From Janthinobacterium lividum (lineage in GTDB: Bacteria > Pseudomonadota > Gammaproteobacteria > Burkholderiales > Burkholderiaceae_D), in assembly GCF_023509035.1 (NCBI RefSeq), contig NZ_CP075583.1:496001-560000 (forward strand): a stretch of DNA of 64,000 nt, read 5' to 3'. Position 1 is the stretch's first letter. Every line of letters starts with the position of its first letter. Below the pieces are notes generated by a model, which saw nothing but the letters and a program-made list of their open reading frames with translations, ran no database searches and had not been told where the DNA came from. Shown piece by piece: positions 57,952-64,000 of the stretch. A program made the position numbers and the translations under genes.

Positions 57952-60900
57952 TCAGACCTTGTTGTCGAGCGCTACCAATTGCTCGTCCGTCAACGGCCCC
58001 GTGCCGCTGTACTTATCGAGGAACAAATAGATAACGGGCGTAATGAACAGGGTAATGACTTGCGAGAAGAGCAAGCCACCGACCACGGCCAGACCCAGCG
58101 GCTGGCGCAACTCGGCGCCGGCGCCCAGGCCCAGGGCAATCGGCAAGGCGCCCATCAGGGCCGCCGCCGTGGTCATCATGATGGGACGGAAACGCAGGAT
58201 GCAAGCCTGGCGGATGGCCTCTGCCGGTGCCAGCCCATCGTTGCGCTGCGCATGCAGGGCGAAGTCGATCATCATGATGGCGTTTTTCTTGACGATGCCG
58301 ATCAGCATCAGGATGCCGATGATGGCGATCATGGTCAGGTCCATGCCGAACAGGCGCAGGGTCAAGAGCGCCCCCACGGCCGCCGACGGCAAGCCGGCCA
58401 GGATGGTCAGCGGGTGGATATAGCTTTCATACAGCACGCCGAGCAGCACATAGATGACGGCCAGCGCGGCTATGATGAGGATGATCTGGCTGGACTGTGA
58501 GCTCTGGAACACGGCCGCGTCGCCGCCATAGCGCGTGATGATGGAAGCCGGCAAGTTCATGTCCTTGGCCATTGCGTCGATCTTGCCTGTGGCGATGCCC
58601 AGCGGCACGTCCGGCGCCAGGTTGAAGGCGATGGTGACGGCCTGCAACTGCCCCTGGTGATTCACGGACGTGGGGCCTATCGTGCGTTCCACGTAGGCAA
58701 TACTCGACAGCTTGACCAGTTCGCCCGTCTTGCTGCGCACAGACACGCGCGTGAGCGCATCGTCATACTGGCGGTCGGCGGTGGCCGCTTCCAGGATCAC
58801 GTAATAGCTGGCTGCCGACGAATAAATGGTCGACACTTGTCGCTCGCCAAAGGCGCTATACAGGGCCGTGCGGATATCGGACATTTGCACGCCCAGCAGG
58901 TTGGCCTTGTCGCGGTCGATCCTGAGGGACGCCTGCAAGCCCTTGATCTGCGAATCGCTGGTAACGTCGCGGAAAGCGGGATCCGTGCGCATGCCGGCAA
59001 TAAACTTTTCCGCCCAGTCATTCAAGGCGTCGGGACTGACGCTTTGCAAGGTGTACTGGTAGCGGCTCTTGCTCTGGCGTCCGCCCAGCTGCAAGTTTTG
59101 CACGGGCCGGAAATACACGGCCATGCCGGGCACGGTGCCCGTTGCGCGGCGCAGGTTTTCCAGCACCACCGGCATTTTCGGCCGCTCGCTGCGCGGTTTC
59201 AAGACCATGAACATGCGGCCCGTGTTGCCGCCACCGACGAACGAAGTCACATCCTGCACGCTGGGGTCCGCCTTGAGCACGGCCGCCACGCGCGCTTGCA
59301 AGTCTTGCAGTGCCGCCGAGGAAATATCTTCCGACGCTTCCGTATTGACCTGGATCTGGCCCAGGTCTTCCTCCGGGAAGAAACCTTTCGGTATCGTGGC
59401 GTACAACAGCACCGTCAGCGCAAAAGTACACACGGCAACGAAGAGCACCACATTGCGGTGCGCCAGGGCCTTGTCGAGCAGATGCACGTAACCGTTGCGC
59501 ACTTTCGTGAAACCCGCTTCGAAATGGCGGCCGATGAAGGTTTTTTCGCCATGACTGGGGTCGCTGTCATTGTGCTCGCGCGAATCGGCCGGCAGGAAGC
59601 GGCTGGCCAGCATCGGCACCAGGGTCAGCGACACAATGGCGGACACCAGCACGGCCAGCGAGACGACGACAGCGAACTCATGGAACAGCAAGCCGATCAC
59701 GCCCGGCATGAAGAAGATGGGAATGAACACGGCCACCAGCGAGACGGAAATCGAGATGATGGTAAAGCCCATCTCTTTCGCCCCTTCCAGCGCTGCGCGT
59801 ATCGGTTTCTTGCCCATCTCGATATGGCGCACGATGTTTTCCAGCACTACGATGGCATCGTCGACGACGAGGCCCACGGCCAGGGTAATGCCCAGCAGGG
59901 AAACGTTGTCGAGGCTGTAGCCGAGCCAATACAGCAGGGCCAGGGCGCCGAGCAGGGAAATCGGCATGGTGACGGCTGGAATGAAGGTGGCGGCTGCACG
60001 GTGCAGGAACAAAAAGATCACCAGCAACACCAGCACCACCGTCAGGGCCAAGGTCAGATTCACGTCGTGGATGGCTTCGCGGATCGACAGCGAACGGTCG
60101 TTGACCAGGCTGATCTGTATCGACTGGGGCAATTGCTCCTTGAAGCCCGGCAGCAAACGGCGCACGCCATCGACCACTTGCACGGTGTTGGCGTCCGGTT
60201 GGCGCTGCACCATCAGGCTGATCGAGCGCTCGCCATTGAAACTGCCGACGGACTTGATCGATTGAAAGCTGTCTTCCACCTCGGCCACGTCTTTCAGGCG
60301 CACGGGCTGGCCATTGCGGCTGGCGATGATCAGCTCGGCAAAATCGGCCGCTTTCATCATTTGCGGATTGCCCTGGATGGTCAGGGTCTGGCTCGGACCG
60401 TCAAGGATGCCCAGCGGGGAATTCGTGTTCGAGGTGCGCAAGGCGGTGGCCAGCTCGTCCATCGTCAGGTTGCGCGCATTCATCAGGTCGGCACGGGCGC
60501 GCACGCGCACGGCAAAGCGCTTCTGGCCATTCACGATAACCTGGGCGACGCCAGGCAGGGTCGACAGGCTGGGCGCGATCAGGTTTTCCGCATAATCGTT
60601 GAGGTCCGACAAGTTCAGCGAGGGCGACGTCATCTGGATGAACAACACGGGCGCATCGGCCGGGTTGACCTTGCGGTAGGACGGCAAGTCCGTCATTTCC
60701 GTCGGTAACTGGCGCTGCGCGCGCAGCAGGGCCGCCTGCACGTCGACGGCCGCCTCGTTGACATTGATGCTGGCGTCAAACTCAAGTGTCAGCGAAGTAT
60801 TGCCCAAGGTACTCGTGGAGGTGATCAGGCTCAGGCCGGAAATGGTGGAGAATTGTTTTTCCAGTGGCAAGGCCACCGACGAGGCCATGGTTTCCGGGCT

Positions 60901-61062
60901 GGCGCCGGCCAGATCGGCGCTCACGTTGATGACGGGCGTGTTGTAGCTCGGCAAGGCCGCCACGGGAATTTGCAGGTAGGCCAGCACGCCAGCCAGGATG
61001 ATGCTCAGGGACAGCAGCACCACCATGACAGGGCGGCGGATGCTCAGTTCGGACAGATTCAT
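57952..61062 (-). CDS. RND multidrug efflux permease (MdtB/MdtC-like)
   Basis: 1036 residues, 12 membrane helices, two large periplasmic loops. Opening NLSELSIRRPVMVVLLSLSIILAGVLAYLQIPVAALP and the helix-4 proton-relay GLVVDDAIVVLENIVR (two Asp) are hallmarks of the HAE1 drug family. PSYNTPVINVSADLAGASPE at the N-terminus is nearest to MdtB/MdtC. It pumps drugs or bile-like compounds together with its adaptor and an outer-membrane channel that is not in the window. Its start overlaps the adaptor stop (ATGA). Confidence 0.93.
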   Translation of the reverse strand: MNLSELSIRRPVMVVLLSLSIILAGVLAYLQIPVAALPSYNTPVINVSADLAGASPETMASSVALPLEKQFSTISGLSLITSTSTLGNTSLTLEFDASINVNEAAVDVQAALLRAQRQLPTEMTDLPSYRKVNPADAPVLFIQMTSPSLNLSDLNDYAENLIAPSLSTLPGVAQVIVNGQKRFAVRVRARADLMNARNLTMDELATALRTSNTNSPLGILDGPSQTLTIQGNPQMMKAADFAELIIASRNGQPVRLKDVAEVEDSFQSIKSVGSFNGERSISLMVQRQPDANTVQVVDGVRRLLPGFKEQLPQSIQISLVNDRSLSIREAIHDVNLTLALTVVLVLLVIFLFLHRAAATFIPAVTMPISLLGALALLYWLGYSLDNVSLLGITLAVGLVVDDAIVVLENIVRHIEMGKKPIRAALEGAKEMGFTIISISVSLVAVFIPIFFMPGVIGLLFHEFAVVVSLAVLVSAIVSLTLVPMLASRFLPADSREHNDSDPSHGEKTFIGRHFEAGFTKVRNGYVHLLDKALAHRNVVLFVAVCTFALTVLLYATIPKGFFPEEDLGQIQVNTEASEDISSAALQDLQARVAAVLKADPSVQDVTSFVGGGNTGRMFMVLKPRSERPKMPVVLENLRRATGTVPGMAVYFRPVQNLQLGGRQSKSRYQYTLQSVSPDALNDWAEKFIAGMRTDPAFRDVTSDSQIKGLQASLRIDRDKANLLGVQMSDIRTALYSAFGERQVSTIYSSAASYYVILEAATADRQYDDALTRVSVRSKTGELVKLSSIAYVERTIGPTSVNHQGQLQAVTIAFNLAPDVPLGIATGKIDAMAKDMNLPASIITRYGGDAAVFQSSQSSQIILIIAALAVIYVLLGVLYESYIHPLTILAGLPSAAVGALLTLRLFGMDLTMIAIIGILMLIGIVKKNAIMMIDFALHAQRNDGLAPAEAIRQACILRFRPIMMTTAAALMGALPIALGLGAGAELRQPLGLAVVGGLLFSQVITLFITPVIYLFLDKYSGTGPLTDEQLVALDNKV

Positions 61063-62231
61063 GCTGGCTTGCCCTGCGGTGCGGCGGCGCCATCGGCAGC
61101 CTTGTGTTTTTCCACCAGGCGCACCTTGCTGCCTGGGCGCAAGTTCTGCTTGCCGTCGACGATGACTTTTTCATCGCCCGTCAGACCGGTGACGACGGCG
61201 CTCGGTCCGAACGCATACACGCGGGTCACCTTGCGCATCTTGGCTGTATTGTCAGTTTCCATCGAGTACACGAAAGTGCCGGAGGTACTCGTGATGATGG
61301 CGTTCTGCGGAATCACCAGCGCATCCTTGAGGGTGCGCACGGTCAGCTGCGTATTCACGTACTGGCCTGGCCACAGGTCGGTGCCGCCATTACTGAAGCG
61401 GGCCTTGATCCTGATCACGCCCGTGGTGGGATCGACGGCATTGTCGATAAAGTTCAGTTTGCCGTCGAGCTGCTTGCCGCCCGCATCGGACAACAGCGCC
61501 GTGACAGGCACATCGCCCGCCTTTTGCGCCGCCAGCAAGCCCGACAGGCTGCTTTCCGGCAAGGTGAACGACACGTCGATCGGGTCGAGCTGGGTGATAC
61601 TGGTGAGTGAAGTGGTCGGCTGCACCAGGCTGCCCGCGTAGACATTGATGGCACCCACCCTGCCCGCCTGCGGCGCGCGCAGGACGGTGTAGCTGGAGTC
61701 GACCTGGGCGGCGCGCAAGGCGGCCTGGTCCGCAGCCAGCAAGGCGCGTGCCGCGTCGAGCTGGCTTTGCAGGGTGTCGACGGCGCCCTGGGCGATAAAA
61801 TTCTTGCTCAGCAAATCCTGGTTGCGCTTGAGCTGGCGCTCGAGGTCCTGCACCGAGGCGCGGTCGCGCAATACCTGCGCCTGCGCCTTGTCGACATTCG
61901 CGTGCTCGCTGCGCGCGTCCAGCGTAAACATCAGTTCGCCCTGCTTGACGAACTGCCCTTCGCGGATATGCACCTTGGTAATCGTGCTGGTTGTCTGTGG
62001 GTGCAAATCAACACTGCTGATGGGCATGACGCTGCCATTGGCTTGCAGCACCATCGGCACATCCTGGCGCAGCGGCGCGACCACGCTCACCGTCGTCGGC
62101 GCCTGTCCGCTCTTGCCCCCTTTGCCATCCTGCCCACCGGTCGCCGCGCCGGACTGATGATTGAAATACCAGATGCCGCCACCGATACACAGGGCCGCAC
62201 CGACGAGGATTGCCAGACTAGTCTTTTTCAT
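61059..62231 (-). CDS. RND efflux adaptor (membrane fusion protein, MdtA-like)
   Basis: About 390 residues. N-terminal anchor (KKTSLAILVGAALCIGGGIWYF), biotinyl-lipoyl halves (VHIREGQFVKQGELMFTLD and RAPQAGRVGAINVYAGSLV), alpha-hairpin coiled coil between them, then beta-barrel and a membrane-proximal domain (LVIPQNAIITSTSGTFVY). Links the pump to an outer-membrane tunnel. ATG at 62231 is chosen over 62297. First gene of the pump operon, 88 bases after the sensor kinase stop. Confidence 0.92.
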   Translation of the reverse strand: MKKTSLAILVGAALCIGGGIWYFNHQSGAATGGQDGKGGKSGQAPTTVSVVAPLRQDVPMVLQANGSVMPISSVDLHPQTTSTITKVHIREGQFVKQGELMFTLDARSEHANVDKAQAQVLRDRASVQDLERQLKRNQDLLSKNFIAQGAVDTLQSQLDAARALLAADQAALRAAQVDSSYTVLRAPQAGRVGAINVYAGSLVQPTTSLTSITQLDPIDVSFTLPESSLSGLLAAQKAGDVPVTALLSDAGGKQLDGKLNFIDNAVDPTTGVIRIKARFSNGGTDLWPGQYVNTQLTVRTLKDALVIPQNAIITSTSGTFVYSMETDNTAKMRKVTRVYAFGPSAVVTGLTGDEKVIVDGKQNLRPGSKVRLVEKHKAADGAAAPQGKPA

Positions 62232-62318
62232 TGTTCTGTCACGCTGTTGCAGCGCAGGGCTGCAGGTTGAATGTAGTTGCCAGGGGGCATAAAGCACAAT
62301 ATTGTCGCACGGAAATGC

Positions 62319-63677
62319 TCACTTTCCTGCGTAATACTCTGGCACGATCAGGGTGACTTCCAGTCCACCGTCGACATGATTAAGCAGTGAAACCGTGGCG
62401 CCATGTTGCTCGGCAATATTGCGCGCGATGGTCAGGCCCAGGCCCGTGCCGCCCGATTCGCGCGAACGCGAGGTCTCGATGCGGTAAAACGGTTCGAACA
62501 CCTTGGCCAGTTGATCTGGTGCAATACCTGGCCCGCCGTCGCGGATGCGGATGCGCGCGGTACCCGCGATGCGCTCGACGGTGACCTGCGCGTACTGGCC
62601 ATATTTGACGGCATTGTCGATCAGGTTCACCAGGCAGCGCCGCATGGCGATCGGGCGCGCCATCAAGGCCATGGCCGCCTGTCCACTGAGGGTAACTTTC
62701 TGGCCGGCATCGGCCGCGTCGGAGCAGACGCTGTCGAGCAGGGAATCGAGATCGAGCGCCTGCATCGCTTCCGTGCTATCCATCGAGCGGGCCAGGTCCA
62801 GCCCTTCCTTGACCATGCTCTGCATGGCCGACAAGTCACCCACCAGGCGGTCATACAATTCCGTATCGGCCACTTTTTCCAGGCGCAGGCGCAAACGCGT
62901 CAGCGGCGTCTGCAAGTCATGCGTGATGGCGGCCAGCATTTGCGTGCGCTGGGAAATATGCTGGCGGATGCGTGCCTGCATGGCATTGAAGGCGGCGCTG
63001 GCCTGGCGGATCTCACTGGCGCCGGACAGGGTCAGCGGCGGGTGGTTGATGTCATTGCCCAGGTCTTTCGCCGCCTGCGCCAGCTGCTTGAGCGGGCGCA
63101 TGGTCATGCGCGTCACCAGGTAGGCGAGGATGGCGATACTGATCAGGAAAGGCAGCAAGGTCATCCAGTCGTTATGTTCATTGAACGGCGGCTGCTGGCG
63201 CGGCGGCAAGACCATCAGGCGCAGCACGTGGCCATCCTGCATGCGCACGTCGAGGTTTTCGCACGTGCCTCCCCATGGCTTGGCGGAAAACATGCCCGGC
63301 GACTGGCGCGGCTTGACGCAGGCGGCCGGACGTTCGGCCAGCGCGCTGACCTTGAAACCTTCACCCAATTTGGCTTGCAAGGCGGTGGAAAATTCCGTCG
63401 GCGCGCCGGGCGTATGTTCCGTCTCGGGACGCAATTCCAGGCGCACGCTGCCCTTGTTAGCCACCTTCAGGTAGGCGGCGCGCGAGGCCAGCGGCACCAC
63501 GTCGGCCGCCATCACCAGCTGCTCGGCCCGCTCGACGGCGTGGTAGTCGCGGTATTGTTCGATGGCCCGCTGGCGTTCTCCCACGGCCAGCCACTGCGTC
63601 AGCGCAGCCGAAGCGACGATGCCGATCAGCAGGAACATGAAGACGCGGCCCGTCATCGATCCCAGGAAGGCCTTCAC
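62319..63677 (-). CDS. sensor histidine kinase (EnvZ/BaeS-like)
   Basis: 452 residues: membrane helix (VFMFLLIGIVASAALTQWLAV), periplasmic domain of about 145 residues with two cysteines (PAACVKPR, GGTCENLD), second helix (LLPFLISIAILAYLVT), HAMP, HisKA with phosphoacceptor in AAITHDLQTPLTRLRLR (about residue 251) and HATPase (NLIDNAVKYG, DGGPGIAPDQL, GTGLGLTIARNI). Placed just upstream of a pump operon it likely controls it. Its start overlaps the regulator stop (4 bases). Confidence 0.92.
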   Translation of the reverse strand: MKAFLGSMTGRVFMFLLIGIVASAALTQWLAVGERQRAIEQYRDYHAVERAEQLVMAADVVPLASRAAYLKVANKGSVRLELRPETEHTPGAPTEFSTALQAKLGEGFKVSALAERPAACVKPRQSPGMFSAKPWGGTCENLDVRMQDGHVLRLMVLPPRQQPPFNEHNDWMTLLPFLISIAILAYLVTRMTMRPLKQLAQAAKDLGNDINHPPLTLSGASEIRQASAAFNAMQARIRQHISQRTQMLAAITHDLQTPLTRLRLRLEKVADTELYDRLVGDLSAMQSMVKEGLDLARSMDSTEAMQALDLDSLLDSVCSDAADAGQKVTLSGQAAMALMARPIAMRRCLVNLIDNAVKYGQYAQVTVERIAGTARIRIRDGGPGIAPDQLAKVFEPFYRIETSRSRESGGTGLGLTIARNIAEQHGATVSLLNHVDGGLEVTLIVPEYYAGK

Positions 63678-64000
63678 GCGTGCGGCTCCACATTGACCTG
63701 GCCGGCCAGCACGTAGCCGCCGTTGCGCACGGTCTTGATGATTTGCGGCAAGCGGGCATCTTCACCGAGCTTTTGCCGCAAGCGGCTGATCTGGATATCG
63801 ATTGAGCGGTCGAACGGATCGGCGTCGCGGCCCTGCGTCAGGTTCAGCAGCTGGTCGCGGTTGAGCACGCGGTTCGGGTGTTCCAGGAACACGCGCAACA
63901 AACGGAATTCCGCGCCCGACAGCATGATCACCAGGCCGCTGGGATTGAGCAGGTGGCGCGCCGTCAAGTCCAGGGTCCAGCCGGAAAAGCGGATTTGCTG
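63674..64000 (-). CDS. OmpR-family response regulator, C-terminal part (cut by window end)
   Basis: The last 108 residues of a winged-helix regulator: FSGWTLDLTARHLLNPSGLVI, the recognition region RVLNRDQLLNLTQGRDADPFDRSIDIQISRLRQKLGED and the wing IIKTVRNGGYVL. The receiver domain lies beyond base 64000. It pairs with the kinase that overlaps its stop. Confidence 0.92.
   Translation of the reverse strand, partial: QQIRFSGWTLDLTARHLLNPSGLVIMLSGAEFRLLRVFLEHPNRVLNRDQLLNLTQGRDADPFDRSIDIQISRLRQKLGEDARLPQIIKTVRNGGYVLAGQVNVEPHA

Noticed and set aside
1..64000. CRISPR arrays, insertion sequences, prophage or integrase genes
   Set aside because: No regularly spaced repeats, transposase or integrase motifs, or terminal inverted repeats were seen; the only attachment-type tRNA (22631-22707) has no adjacent integrase or duplicated end.

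Overview
The window looks like chromosomal DNA of a betaproteobacterium of the Oxalobacteraceae type (Janthinobacterium, Duganella or Massilia-like). Grounds: GC-rich coding sequence, the betaproteobacterial block ychF-pth-rplY-prs-tRNA(Gln)-ispE-lolB-TPR protein-mutM-mutY, the mrcA/pilMNOPQ/aroK-aroB layout, and system II (ResB/CcsB) cytochrome c maturation beside cytochrome c4. The genus is inferred, not proven.

Layout. 1-4162: partial GAF/DUF484-like protein, MOSC protein, periplasmic asparaginase, a lipoprotein overlapping a MipA-type outer-membrane protein. 4168-15622: an iron-siderophore uptake locus, all on the minus strand: FecI-type sigma factor under a perfect Fur box, FecR, two exporter-type ABC half-transporters (YbtP/YbtQ or IrtA/IrtB-like), two FecCD-type permeases, ATPase, binding lipoprotein, and a TonB receptor with an STN signalling domain. 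A 41-bp imperfect repeat lies upstream of both the ABC operon and the receptor and is the best candidate for the FecI-dependent promoter. 15674-18636: a three-gene polysaccharide cassette. 18746-30299: housekeeping block ending in mutM, a dynamin-like GTPase and mutY. 30299-37754: tetrathionate respiration (ttrSR forward, ttrBCA reverse). 37900-46663: dgt, a fused aroK-aroB frame, an Ig-like-domain lipoprotein and an unusually compact pilMNOPQ set. 46955-57680: PBP1A, frataxin CyaY, LptM, MsrQ/MsrP, CcsB/ResB, cytochrome c4, EngB and a zinc-ribbon protein. 57952-64000: RND efflux pump, its adaptor, and a two-component system cut by the window end.

How genes work together. Low iron should release Fur from the sigma gene. 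The receptor's STN domain, FecR and FecI would then signal to switch on receptor and ABC genes. No siderophore biosynthesis gene is present, so the locus probably imports a foreign siderophore. TtrS/TtrR should control the molybdoenzyme TtrABC.

Quality warning. Twelve genes, including the normally essential prs and engB, are split by what look like small indels, mostly single-base and mostly in homopolymer runs. I read these as sequence errors, not true pseudogenes, and give each gene's full span. No insertion sequence, CRISPR array, rRNA or gene-free stretch longer than 300 bases was seen.
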